Below, piece after piece: positions 45,919 to 57,389 of a stretch of 64,000 nucleotides of DNA. Location: the NCBI RefSeq assembly GCF_030704535.1, contig NC_081815.1, positions 7,326,501 through 7,390,500 of the forward strand, given 5' to 3'. The notes under the pieces are model-generated. The model was not told the origin of the DNA, ran no database searches, and saw nothing but the letters and a program-made list of their open reading frames with translations. This DNA comes from Vitis vinifera (Eukaryota > Streptophyta > Magnoliopsida > Vitales > Vitaceae). A program made the translations under genes and the position numbers. Each line of letters begins with the position of its first letter. Positions within the stretch are counted from its first letter, which is position 1.

Positions 45919-46850
45919 AGCTATAAGCTTAATAGATGCCTTATATCAATCATAGAAAAAAAATTGATCAACCACTAGTTAAATAAACAAAACAAAAAAC
46001 TATATTTAAGAAATTATTGCATAACTATACAAAACATTGACTAAAATTTATGTCAAAATATGTAGTGGTTTCAAATACTATTTTTAGGCATATTTACAAT
46101 GACTTGGATGTTCTAAATTATCAAGCATATATCTAATAGATGAATAAAATACTTTAATTCATCAAAAATCGAAGTTAATAAATGCACATAGTATGACATT
46201 TACACTTTTGTGCTTGCAAATGATTAATAAATTAATATATGTATATATCTTAAAATATTCTAAATATCATCCACATAAAAAAAAATCCATTAAAAGATGG
46301 TTGTTGGAGTTTATGTACTTTAATTGCGAGTTAATTTGTGATCTTTTATTAAAATATCATAAATATTATAATAAATTGTAAAAATTAATGAGTATTGTGA
46401 TATTTATCGTCTCAAGAATAATGAAAACAACAAGAGAGAGAGATCTAAATTTCATTCTTTTCTATGTAAGGGAACATTAATTATTATTATTATTATTTTT
46501 CTTTTGCCCCCAAAATATAGAGAGAGATTCCAAAATCTCTGTTTCATTCTTTTCTATGAAAGGGAACATAATTTTCTTTTTCTTTTTTTTCTTTCGCCTC
46601 CCAATATAAAGATTTTGTTTAGAAAGTTTAAAAATAAAAGGAATTGCTAATGTTTCATGGTTGTTATTTAGTATAGCTTTTAACCTATGTTTTTGAAAAA
46701 GTAAAATAGCTATTTTATTTTCTAATTGATTTTATGTCTGAGATTATATTTAATCTGTTTTTTTATTATTAATAATAATGTATTTTAAATATATTTTTAT
46801 TAAAAATAAGAATAAATTTTATATTCGTAATAGCAGTTATTAAAAACTAG

Positions 46851-47312
46851 TTTAGTGGATGTTTGATAAATCAATTTAATAACTTAAAGTTACTTAATAA
46901 CTTAATTTAAGTTATTAAATAAATTAAATATATTTAATAAAATAAGTTAATGGTATAAATGAAAGTAAAAAATAACTCTAAGTAATAAATAAAAATAATT
47001 AACTTATTCTTCAGTTTACATCTTCATTTTATCTTTTTATCCTCATTTGTCCTAATTGCCTTCACGATCTCTTTTACTATTCCACAACGTCCATTGTTAC
47101 TTGACTTTCTTTGTTTTAATTATAATTTATGAAGATAAATATATTAATTTGATGATTTAGAATAAAATTTAAATTAATTTTATTAAACAATCTTGATATC
47201 TAAATAAAAATTGAGTAATAAATTATAAGTCAATAAGTTAAATATAATATAATTTAAAATCAACTTAAATCATCAAGTAATAAATATTAAGTTTTATTAA
47301 ACACCTCTTAAA
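46851..47312. mobile_element. Probable degenerate hAT-like MITE
   Basis: Left end TTTAGTGGATGTTTGATAAA and right end (reversed) TTTAAGAGGTGTTTAATAAA agree at about 16 of 20 positions. Inside, runs such as TTACTTAATAACTTAA and TTACTTGATGATTTAA continue the inverted repeat. The interior is AT-rich without a coding frame. No clear target-site duplication was found. Confidence 0.5.
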
Positions 47313-47659
47313 TGCATCTATAAAATTTCTTAAGAGATTTTTTTGAACATGTCGATATAAATGTATTATTATTATATATATATATATATATATATAATCA
47401 AATATTATCTTAAAAGTATAATATAAATGTTTTGTTATTTATTTAGAGTGTGTGTTATTATAAGTGAATATTTTTAAATTATAATTGTTTATTTAAATAA
47501 TATAAATATATTAAAATGTTTTATTAAACTATAGAAATAAAAAAAAAGGAACAAAGTAATCAACATAATAACATGATCACATATAATTTTTATTATAAAT
47601 ATAATTCTTAAAATATTATTTGATTATATTTTTTTAACCATTTTTTGTTAGTGACGATT

Positions 47660-47800
47660 AAAAAGCAAACAAGATTTGATTGATTTCATTTTCTAAAAAC
47701 CGTTTTTTTTCACTTGATTAAGATGGAAAAAATGGGAAATAAAAACCATTTTTAGAAAATAAAAAACTGAAAACAGTTTTCAAAACCAAATGTAACCATA
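47660..47800. repeat. MITE-like block related to 3225-3375
   Basis: Shares ordered phrases with the block at 3225-3375: ACAAGATTT, ATTTCATTTTCTAAAA, GTTTT...TTTCACTT, AAAACTG..., CAGTTTTCA-like and ACCAAATGTAACC/ACCAAACGCAACC. It appears to be another copy of one repeat family end. Full boundaries were not resolved. Confidence 0.45.
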
Positions 47801-47913
47801 TATTTTTGTTTAAAAATAAATTAAAGTTTAAAGGGAACTTACTTGGATACGTCCTTACATCTTTGTCCAAGGATATTTTTATATTAATTTTGTCAAAAAA
47901 ATTACTTCCAAAA

Positions 47914-47931
47914 GAAAATTCCAGAAATTTC
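47914..47931 (+). promoter_or_regulatory. Perfect four-unit heat shock element upstream of the lipocalin gene
   Basis: GAAAATTCCAGAAATTTC fits GAAnnTTCnnGAAnnTTC exactly, four alternating units. It lies 43 bp upstream of the TATA box and 270 bp before the start codon of the temperature-induced lipocalin. Heat shock factor trimers bind three or more such units, so heat control is a reasonable inference. Confidence 0.7.
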
Positions 47932-47974
47932 CCTTTTTTTTTCTTCCCTCTTTTTGTTTTTTTGTTTTTTTTTT

Positions 47975-47982
47975 TATAAATA
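47975..47982 (+). promoter_or_regulatory. TATA box of the lipocalin gene
   Basis: TATAAATA after a T-rich stretch; transcription would start about 48005-48015, giving a leader of about 190 bases before the ATG at 48201. Confidence 0.55.
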
Positions 47983-48051
47983 AAAGGCAAATACATCCAA
48001 ATGAAGGGTCTAGAAAGCACTGGACCTATCTGGGAAATTCAGGGCACTGCC

Positions 48052-48057
48052 CACGTG
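48052..48057 (+). promoter_or_regulatory. G-box/ABRE-like CACGTG near the lipocalin transcription start
   Basis: CCACGTGTAA fits the ABA-response/G-box core; a related CCACGTTG is at about 48075. Both lie downstream of the TATA box, so they would be in the leader if the TATA call is right. Confidence 0.35.
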
Positions 48058-48200
48058 TAAGGCTATTAGACGCCCACGTTGCCGTTTGAATAAGATAGCA
48101 TCCGACACGCCTTATCGACCCAACGATACCAGGAGTTCTCGATCCAGAATTCCAAAACCCCAAAGTGCAAATCGGTAATTCAGAAACCCATCATCAAAAA

Positions 48201-48918
48201 ATGGCCAAGAAGGAGATGGAAGTGGTGAGGGGTATTGACCTGCAGAGATACATGGGGAGGTGGTACGAGATAGCTTCATTTCCCTCATTTTTTCAGCCCA
48301 AGAATGGTATCAACACAAGGGCCACCTACACTCTCGAGGCGGATGGCACTACTGTCCGCGTCCTCAACGAGACTTGGAGTGATGGCAAGAGGAGCTACAT
48401 AGAAGGCACTGCTTACAAGGCTGATCCCAAGAGTGACCAGGCCAAGCTCAAAGTCAAGTTCTATGTTCCTCCTTTCCTCCCCATTATCCCTGTTGTTGGA
48501 GACTACTGGGTTTTGTTCCTTGATGAAGAATACCAGTATGCTTTGATTGGCCAGCCTTCCAGGAAGTATCTTTGGGTATGTTCCTTGATTATTATTATTA
48601 TTATTATTTCCCTTTTTCATCTGCTTTCTTCACAGGGTTCTTACAAAATTTTCAAATTAATCTGGGATTCCTTTTCAAAACAATTGTTTGATTCTTTTTG
48701 TTTAAATTTTTAATGGGTGGTTTCTATTTTTCCAGATATTATGCAGGCAGACCCATATGGATGAAGAGATCTACGAGATGCTAGTTGAGAAGGCCAAAGA
48801 AGTTGGGTATGATGTGAGCAAACTCCGCAAGACAACCCAGACTGATCCTCCCCCAGAAGGAGAAGGCCCCCAGGACACTAAAGGCATTTGGTGGATTAAA
48901 TCTATTTTTGGAAAATAG
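48201..48918 (+). CDS. TIL: Temperature-induced lipocalin (TIL), 185 aa
   Basis: Plant TIL proteins are small lipocalins related to bacterial Blc and animal apolipoprotein D; they associate with the plasma membrane or chloroplast and support heat, cold and oxidative stress tolerance. Exons are 48201-48575 and 48736-48918 (375 + 183 bases = 185 codons plus stop), with GTATGT..CCAG borders. The start is ATG 48201 (MAKKEMEVVRGIDL); upstream in-frame sequence begins only with GTG. Lipocalin motif 1 is G19-R20-W21 (GRWYEIASFPSFFQP); motif 2 is GDYWVLFLDEEYQYALIG; the RQT motif is LCRQTHMDEEIYE at the start of exon 2. The proline-rich loop PPFLPIIP is the hydrophobic loop typical of TILs. There is no signal peptide. 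The C-terminus is GIWWIKSIFGK. The length matches known TILs (about 185). A heat shock element sits upstream. Confidence 0.96.
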
Positions 48919-50786
48919 GAAATCTATGAGTGAAATAGGGTTTTGCTTTCGTCTACCATTACAATAAAAGGATCAAAACTCTTATAGCAAATCTAGTTTG
49001 GGGTTTGTGTTTGTTAGTCTCCTTTGTTCTTTTGATTAAGGTTACGTATTTGTTTATTGTAATAGACAGTGTGTGGATGCATATAGTTTTCAATCCTTGT
49101 AAAAGTTAAAGTATGAACTGTGAAATTTGAACTCTATCTCAAATGGGTATCTGTTAAGTTGCTTTCATATGAAGTTTCATGGCTATTTTCAGTGGGGAGA
49201 TGGGACATGAGGGTCCACCCGCCCTCTACCTTATCTCTTACTACCTTTTACGTGTTATTTGGATAGATTCAGATTCGTTTCTTGGAGTTTAAGAAAAACG
49301 CAGTTGGTCTTGGAATGAAAAATAAATGTTATTGATGGAGGCCATAGTTCCACCAACCCTTTGACAGGGTTAAATTGTTCATTGTTCATTTTTTTTTTAT
49401 TTTTTTTACAGCCATTAATCATTTTCATCACGGTTTGACAGGGTTAAATTGTTTCATTGCCTTCCTATTTGTCTGCCAGAGAAATTTACATTTTAATGCT
49501 TATGATCATTAGAGAGTAATATTAAGAGGTTTGTTTTTTTAGTTTTTTTGTTAAGAGATTTTAGGTTGTTTGTTTGTTTTTTTTTTTTATAATTTATTAT
49601 AAAATTTTGGTTGAATAGAAAAAGTTAATTGATATTTTTTAAAATAAAAAAAAATATTATTTTTTTTAAATTTTTTAATATTTAATATATATAAAATATT
49701 ATAAAAATAAATAATCTAATATTTAACGACATTCAAATTTTATTTAAAATTAAGTAAAAAAATAAATTCCACCTACTTGAAAAGTTGTCGGCAAGACAAA
49801 CATGTGTCTTAAAGATAAGTAAAATCTATATTTTTTTAAAAATTATTATTATTAAATAATATTTTCTTTTTATTTATTTATTTTTATTTAAAAAAGTTTT
49901 TAAATAATTTTTCATTTTTTTCAATGATATCTAAATATAAAAAATTTAATTTTCCTTATATCTTCTGTCATTAATGTTTTCCACCATAAATATTTAATTT
50001 CCATCATCTTACAACAACTAATTTATTTTCCCTTGAAATCTATAATTCCCTTTGTATCAATAATTGAATTTTCCCATCAACACTCACCCCATGAAAATGC
50101 CAAATTTTCTTCCAATTTCCAGATTCTCTGTATTCATTAAATCCAGGTTGACCAATCAACTCATCAATTTATGGAGGAAAAAAAGGTCCATCCATAGAGG
50201 TTCACATGTATTCTCTCCTAGTGTCCAGGTCAAATTGTCACGAGATACACAAAGGGGTTCCCCTTTTTCAATACCTATTCTTACTTCTTAGAACCAAGGG
50301 TTAGCTAAGGATAAACTTGTCTCGTATTCATCCTTTCCCACCCTTTTTTTTTTTTGCCAACCATAATTGTCAAAACAATTATGGTTAACTAATCATCCAA
50401 GAGCTAACAGGCTTATGCAATCCAACCAAAGCTTTATGAGTAGGAAGTGTTAACATACACTAAAATTTCCCAACATAAGGCCTTTTTAACTGAACATATA
50501 ACATTCACAATACTTTTTTAACTCACCTTGCCCCATATTGATACTGTTTAATCTATAATAAGCAAAAAACCAACACCAGTATCAGCTGTTTCCCCATTTC
50601 CTTTTTTTGTAATCCAGAAAACAAAATACAATAATAAAAAAAATCAACAGAATTCTACCAAGCAAACAATTGATGATTGGTATAAACAGACAGATTACAC
50701 AGTCACCATTTTGTCATCCATCTTCTTCGATACTAGAACACGTGATGTGAGGGCCATTACGGTAGAGCACCTTTGCTTTTGAAAGC
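48919..50786. other. Intergenic region between convergent TIL and YKT6 genes
   Basis: Contains the 3' flanks of both genes (AATAAAA at 48963 is a plausible TIL poly-A signal). Between 49370 and 49960 it is T- and A-rich with homopolymer runs. No gene is recognised; the open stretch 50064-50291 resembles nothing I know. Confidence 0.6.
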
Positions 50787-53700
50787 TTACAATATACTAC
50801 AGCACTGATTGGTTTTCTTCGCCTGCTTGTAGAACATCTGTTTCAACCACCACCGTCAGCTTTTGATATTAGCAAACAACATTCAGGCCCACGCCTAAGT
50901 TTAGAGATTTCTAAAAGAAAACCCTACTACTATCTAATAAGATTTCAAAATTTAAAATTTAAACCCTACTATTTCTTCTTGTCAATGGAGCATTCATTTT
51001 GAATTTGGTTCATGGGCCCAACACAAGGTTCTCATTTCAAGGTACTTTCTGTAAGGCACTTTCTATACCAGACAAAAAAGCCATTAAATGATGATACACA
51101 TCGGTATGGTTGATTACTACTTTATTATTTGGAATTGAATGACTAACTTTATGGTTAACATTATCATTAGTTAACTATCATGCTTAGCTACCATTCTGCA
51201 AAAACCCAGAACCATGTTGTTATTAGAGAGTAGCAACAGCCCATTAATATAAGCAAATAACTTTAGATTCATCCCCTTTAACAATTATCTAATATCAATA
51301 AGAGTGGAACATCATATTAGGTATTCAATAACAACAGAGCTAGGATTCATATTATATTTGTACAAATATGTTGGTTTAGCAGATTGGATTGTGATAATTC
51401 TTCCCAGAGGTGATTTCAGAAACACTACCTCCCAATCTGAGCCTAAACTGTTTAGAGGCCCTTCAAGAAATTCTTTTATTTACCTTGATTCCACTCATCT
51501 CAATCTCTCAGAAGAAAATCATGTACCAGGAAGGAGAAAAGAGTTTTATATAAAAGCATATAATTTCATTATGTGTTAAAATATTTCCTTGATACAATCA
51601 GAATGATATGCGTCAAGCAAGTTTATTTGCTGAACAGTGGAGAACTAAAGACTGAGGAGGAAGTGGAGCCTGAGAATGATATTATGATGCAATTTCAGTG
51701 CATTTAGTAAATGATTACCACTTAGGCACATGTTCGCATTTTTGATAACTAACCGTGTCCAAGACTTGTGCTTTCAGTTGTAGGCATAAACAATCTACAA
51801 CATTTCCTTTGGAAATTTGGCCACTCCCACAACAACCATCATAATGCTCACATGATATGATATATAACAAACATATCAGCTAATATCAGCCTCAGAATCT
51901 GTTGCACTCTAATTTACACTTTGGGACCTATCATCATTCGTGTTAGACACTGTTTAGTTATGTAATTCTTTCCTCATAAGTGTTGATAAGGATGTCACAA
52001 TCCAAACAACAATTATAACACCAGCTTAATGCAGGCTGATTCCTACATTATAATAATATTATTATTCATTCAATTCAATTCAGACTTTAATCTCAATTGC
52101 TTGGTGTCAGCTATACAAATCCTATAATTCATGCTTCATAGCTAGACCTAGACATTAATGAGGTATTCTGTTACCTGCCATAGGGTAAAACACACTTGCA
52201 TACAATGGCAGTAAACCAAAAGAGCAAACAACTCTGATTCTCAAAACCATGCACCATGCATGTTAAGAAGCATAGAGATACGCTGAAGGAGATACAAATG
52301 CACGGGCCTATGTATAGAGCGGGTAAATATAACAGTAAGATGCAATTAATGTACAGGTACCTGTGATGCTGTGCTGAGATCTGAACTTTTCTCAACTAAA
52401 CTGTCCAGCTTCTCACCTCGTGCAAGGACACTATCAATAGTCTTATGCTGTGTCAAACAGAAAAATACATATCAAAGAAAAGAATAAAGATAGAAAAATA
52501 AAAAGAAGGAAAAAAGGAAACAAAATTAGACAGCAGATAGTTCTCCATCGTGAGGAAAGTAAATTTTATTATTATTATTATTGTTTTTTGCCTTTGCTAC
52601 GCAACAAAATGATTAAGCATGCTTATTGCCAAATTGAACACATAATCAATTGATCATTGCATTTTCAAGTTCAGTCTACATTATAAGTGCATTCCAGTAT
52701 CTATAAAGACAATCAAATGATGTGAATAAAATTACAAAAAGAGCCACAAGAAGTGGACAACAAGGGCACGTATAAATTAAAAGACTGGACAACATGAAGG
52801 CTATATCATATGGCAGAGACTGTTACTCAGTGTTGCAAGCTCTCTGAGGCCCCTCAGTTTAACTATTTTAGGACAACAGAAAAATCAGTAAACCCTCCAT
52901 TGAAACATTTTTACCTGATTACAGTTCACATATGGAGGAAAATCCTTTTGCTGAATTATGAAGGGACTGCAAAACTGGTAGCCCAACACCTGCCAGGGTA
53001 GCCCAGTTGGTCAGGGCGAACACTAGGAAGTGTGGTCCCAATAAGTGGCACATGGTCCTGGGTTCAAATCCTGCCACTAATGATACTCTAAATTTACACC
53101 GTAGTTGTTGCGGGGTGGTTAGCACCCCAAAGTTTGAGTCCCCATGGAGAGTCCTAAGGGTTTGACCATGAAAGGTTCTACTGTTATATAAAAATAAATT
53201 AAAATAAAAGGATTATTTATTATTATTAATCCCACAAGATTTTTAAAATTGACTTCTCATGTGCATTTAATTCATTCTGATAGAAATTGCCTTCTCATGT
53301 GTATTTAATTCATTGTGATGGGCATCAAAGGTTTAACCAGCAGAAAACATGATTTAAATAGGACTATCTTATAATTGACAATAATATTCCATATATACAC
53401 ACAGGGATACATATATTTTATCTTTAATATTATTATCCCAAAACACCTGAGATTGATGACTGACAAGGAGGTTATCTTAAAATTTGACAACTGGGTTATA
53501 GAAGACAAGGAGAAAATGAAAAAAAGAGAGAGAACTTGATTTTATTCTAATTGCCATGAGCCAAAACACCTGATTTTGCATGAATGATAATAAACAAGCA
53601 CGTGGAACTCACCACTGAAAACCAGATTATTGTGATTAAGGAGTGTTCTTCATCATGGGATTCATTTTGTTTTGTGTGTGTATGAGCAGGCACCTGGGGG

Positions 53701-56700
53701 ATGGTGGGTATTGTTGTAGGATATTAAAGATTGGATTCAATACTACATACAAGTACATGGATATATAGAGGACCTAAACTCAAAATTTTAGATCCTTTCA
53801 TCAGTTAGCTATAAAGAGGCAACTGATACGACAAATACATTTTCATTAAAAAAGAAAGGTACAAGAGATGGATGAGAAAACGTCAATATGGTTCACCATT
53901 CCCCACGATAATTTTCTAGGAAAGATATCAGGATCCAAGTAATTAACATAAAGGCTATTTTAACATAAAGGCTAACCAATAATTAGATACTTCAAAAAGG
54001 TCATAAGATCAAAACATATCCAACTTTAAAGTGACATATAAATAGCAGAAGCAACTGCAAACCTAAGAGCACACATATATGATGGCATAACCAGCAATAA
54101 AATTTCCCTATTTTCATATCACTAATAATTAGCTGTCTGATGACACAGAAAATACAACAATCAATAAGGAATCAAAAAAGCATATTTAATATGGTTATTT
54201 ACAGGTATATGAACTGATAAAGAAGGAAAGAGAAAGACAATCTATTTATTCATACTGGATCTATATACATAAAATAATGCAATTGTAAATTAAAACTCAC
54301 AAGAATAATTTTAGTTTCATCCAACTCTCTCTGAATTTTCAACAACTTATCAGCCTCTGCAGGATCCTGAAGATTTCAAAGAGAACAGAATAAAAAGTAT
54401 TTTGGGTTATAAATGACCATAGCTTGAACCATTAAAGAAGAAAGGAACAAATCAAATTGAAATAGTTTATGATGCAAAAAAAAATTAATTGTACCTATAT
54501 GCAGCCTTATGACGCAACAAACAAAATGAGAAAAATGTGGAGAAATACCTGAAATTTGGCTAGTGCTTCATTCAAATAGGGCCATGGTTGAGTGTTATCT
54601 GCTTGTACAGTCCTCCACGAATCACCAAAATTCTTCTGATACTCATCTATCACCTGTCAGGCATACAAACTTATCATTTGCACATGGAATCAAGCAGATG
54701 CCAACTATCATCTACAATTTTCTATCACAAAATAAAACCTCTATCCTAACCATGCTAAATCTTGGGATGCAAATAACTTCCAAGCATCAAGCAATTTAGA
54801 ACTCAAAAAATCAGCAAACACAGTGCCTCAGTATTTTAAGTATCAACAAGTTGATTAGTCATTGAAGCTCACTTGTGTTTCTAGTATAAAAGTAAAATAT
54901 ATATATATATATATATGCAAATTAGGTTATAATCTGATGGTCCTCAAAAAAACTAAAGTATCCCACCTCCCTCTCTCCAAATCTTGGCACCACATAATTA
55001 CAAGATCGTGACAGAATGGAACCTCAGCCAACAAAGAATGCAGTGGACTTAGTTGGCCTTCTCCACATCCACCCACATATATCCACCATCAACATGATAG
55101 TTTCACAACATATGATTATGGAATCAGGATAGAGTAGCATCTTGATCTTAAATGGCCTTCTCAGCTTGAATATGCCTCTTATTTGAGTTATTTCTCCCTT
55201 CCCTGCCCATCCCCCATTACCCCCCCCCCCCCCCCCCCCCTCCTCCCTCCATCCCTCCTACTGGTGGATTATAATAAAACTGACCCTTTCCCTTTAGCAA
55301 CTATAACCATGTCCAAAGTTGGCATGACATGCCATGAATAGGATATTTACCTGAAATTTTAGAAACCTAAGTTCTTCTCACACTCAGCTAGATAACAAGA
55401 GCATCAGATCAAAAAGCATGATGTGAAGAAATTATTTATAATGCTTAAAACAATAGTGTCTTAGAATTCGATAACAAATTATATATATAATTTCAAACTC
55501 TCAAGACTCCAACAAGAAATCGATTTTCAGAGTTGAATATTTCCTTTGTTGGCTATAGCAATTGGAAAATATATACTTGTTTCACAGAAAACTTGATCTT
55601 TATTTTTATTAATTATGTAACTATTTTATACATTTGTATTAGACTTACAATATCTTAAAGATATGGATGCCGCAGAATGTCAAACAAAGCCCCACTTAGA
55701 ACATACATCTGCACTAGACTAACAAAGACAAGAACTTGGAGAAAAACATCTCTATTTGTGCTGTCATCTTCAAATGATTCTCGATAAGTTCAATGAAGAA
55801 TTCAGCAAACAAGAGGTGATTGACCTTCACAAGTCCACTTTTGCTCATTGACTTTTTATGTTACAAGATTGGGAAGGGAATATGAGCATATTCTTCTTGT
55901 CATCTCAGGTAGCTTTTCTATGAAATCTTTCTTAATTTTTGTTGACAAGATTCATTCCTTGCAAAAGTTTTTGGCAAATCTCCAATGCCTTCCAAAGTTG
56001 CTTTAGTTTCCCACAGGTTGCACACTTTGGATATGCAAATACCTTTACAAAAAATGACTTCTTTTTCAAGGAATGGAATATAGACATGTTCAGCCCATCT
56101 TAACTTGCACCACAACCACATACGATGCTCACTCAAAAACTTTAATTCGATGTTTAAACCCACAAGATTGGAAAAAAATAGGCCAGAAGATGAAATGAGT
56201 GAGAAATGGATTCAAGCCACTCCAAACCTACCTCTGAAACTAGGTACCATTGCAAATGAATCATATCAGTGATCATCTTTCCAAATTTAGATATGGTTGA
56301 CTTAAAACAAAAGAAATAAAGTATGCCAGATCAATTATCTGAAATTTCTTTTGAAAAAAACAAAGACAATAAAGCCATAAAAATTGGGTTTACCTGGTTG
56401 AGCAAGGAAAATGCGCTTCGAACAGGATAGTGGTCATCCATAAAACCCAGTGCACAAAGACCATTTCTGTTGTAAGAATGCACTTTATATTCTATATAAA
56501 AGCCACCAAAGAATATTCAGCATTTACAAAAGAAAACATCTTCACAATAACATATCAAAACATACAAAAGACTTTCCACAGGAAACAAAACTCCAGTGCC
56601 TGCAATTTATAATCAATTCAATTCTAAGATAGCCAATTATGTTTTCTCATAAAAAATAAAATAAAATGAAGAAATATAACATTTCCAAACCTAATCGAAT

Positions 56701-57389
56701 CCAAATCTCACCAGATGAGAAAATTAAAAGCCCTATCAATAGCTATAAGATAACAGAATATTTGAAACAATCGATTGCTTTTTAAATGATCCAAATCATC
56801 CAACCTATATTGGACGATCCGTGAGAGAAAACTTCACGCCCATATTTAAAAAGAAAAAGAAAAAGAAAAAGCCCAAAATTCACCCAATATAATGTTTTCG
56901 ATTACACGAAATCTCAAAAATATACAAAAAAAAAAAAAAAAAAATTGACCTATTCGTCCCCTGGTTCATCGGATTTAAGCTCCGATCGCTGACCAACAAA
57001 TCGAGGGAACAAAAAAAAGCAGAGGAAAACGAAACCAAACTTCATATCTTTTCCAGTTAAAACGAGGAAAAAAATTAAAATTTTGAAATTGTCGTTTTCA
57101 TTTGATTTCCTATAAGTTTGATTTCTCGGTAACCAAACAGACAGAATTATGCAAAATAAAGGAGCTGGAACCCTGATTTAAGGGGAGAGAAGGAACCTTC
57201 GTGTTGGACGGATTGGCGTTGAGAGGGAGGAGTCCTTTTGGCAACTGTCCGACCCACGAAAACGATAAATTCCTTGACGCTGGATCTCTGAAAGTACCCG
57301 AAATGGCCGACATCGGATGCGTTCGCCAGGATTATCGCGTCGGATCCATCCGGATTGCATTTCAAAACCAGAAGTGCCGTGATCTTCAT
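50787..57389 (-). CDS. YKT6: YKT6 R-SNARE (199 aa, six exons)
   Basis: YKT6 is a lipid-anchored R-SNARE of the longin family that works in ER-Golgi, vacuolar and autophagic membrane fusion, cycling between cytosol and membranes. Minus-strand exons: 57197-57389, 56394-56491, 54549-54653, 54301-54366, 52361-52447 and 50787-50837, totalling 600 bases (199 codons plus stop). The start is ATG 57387-57389 ([11 protein letters not shown]). The longin domain covers about 1-130 ([39 protein letters not shown]). The SNARE motif is about 138-195 ([20 protein letters not shown]; zero-layer arginine R164 in [10 protein letters not shown]). The C-terminus [10 protein letters not shown] has the double cysteine (C195, C196) for palmitoylation and prenylation. 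Length and ends match YKT6 exactly. Introns are long (up to 1.85 kb) and hold a SINE and a poly-C run. Confidence 0.97.
50838..52360 (-). other. YKT6 intron 5
   Basis: Separates the short last exon from the SNARE exon. AT-rich; nothing recognised in it. Confidence 0.75.
52448..54300 (-). other. YKT6 intron 4
   Basis: Longest YKT6 intron (1853 bp). It carries a plus-strand SINE (about 52990-53205) and a (TTA)n stretch at 52567-52584; the rest is AT-rich without recognised features. Confidence 0.75.
52990..53205 (+). mobile_element. tRNA-derived SINE in YKT6 intron 4
   Basis: A tRNA-like head with an A box TAGCCCAGTTGG (52999-53010) and B box GGTTCAAATCC (53061-53071), spaced as in an RNA polymerase III promoter. 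A non-tRNA body follows (GGGGTGGTTAGCACC..., CCCCATGGAGAGTCC...), then a TATAAAAATAAATTAAAATA tail. It is inserted antisense to YKT6. The ends and target-site duplication were not resolved. Confidence 0.7.
54654..56393 (-). other. YKT6 intron 2
   Basis: 1740 bp with an (AT)n run at 54896-54916 and a 21-base C run at 55220-55240 (G on the transcribed sense strand). No other feature is seen. Intron 3 (54367-54548) is short, and intron 1 (56492-57196) shows only AT-rich sequence. Confidence 0.75.
55220..55240. repeat. Poly-C run (21 bases)
   Basis: Homopolymer of C on the plus strand in YKT6 intron 2, preceded by CCCCCATTAC and followed by CT-rich DNA. The sense transcript would carry a run of 21 G. 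Confidence 0.85.

Larger units (their letters stand above)
40959..48200. other. Transposon-rich intergenic region between Pro-X carboxypeptidase and lipocalin genes
   Basis: Divergent promoters at both ends. It contains a Mutator-like fold-back element (41434-42774), a hAT-type MITE (44160-44708), a Ty1/copia relic (44715-45120), a second hAT-like MITE (46851-47312) and AT-rich MITE-like DNA (about 47660-47800). The stretches 42784-44150 and 45130-46850 hold AT-rich DNA with no recognised gene. Confidence 0.6.

Noticed and set aside
48103..48107. DRE-like CCGAC in the lipocalin leader
   Set aside because: It is preceded by T, so it does not fit RCCGAC, and five bases are too few to support a call.
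48165..48200. Upstream extension of the lipocalin frame
   Set aside because: It begins with GTG; ATG 48201 matches the start of known TIL proteins.
52990..53075. A tRNA gene suggested by A and B boxes
   Set aside because: No complete cloverleaf or acceptor stem is evident, and the body and A-rich tail fit a SINE.
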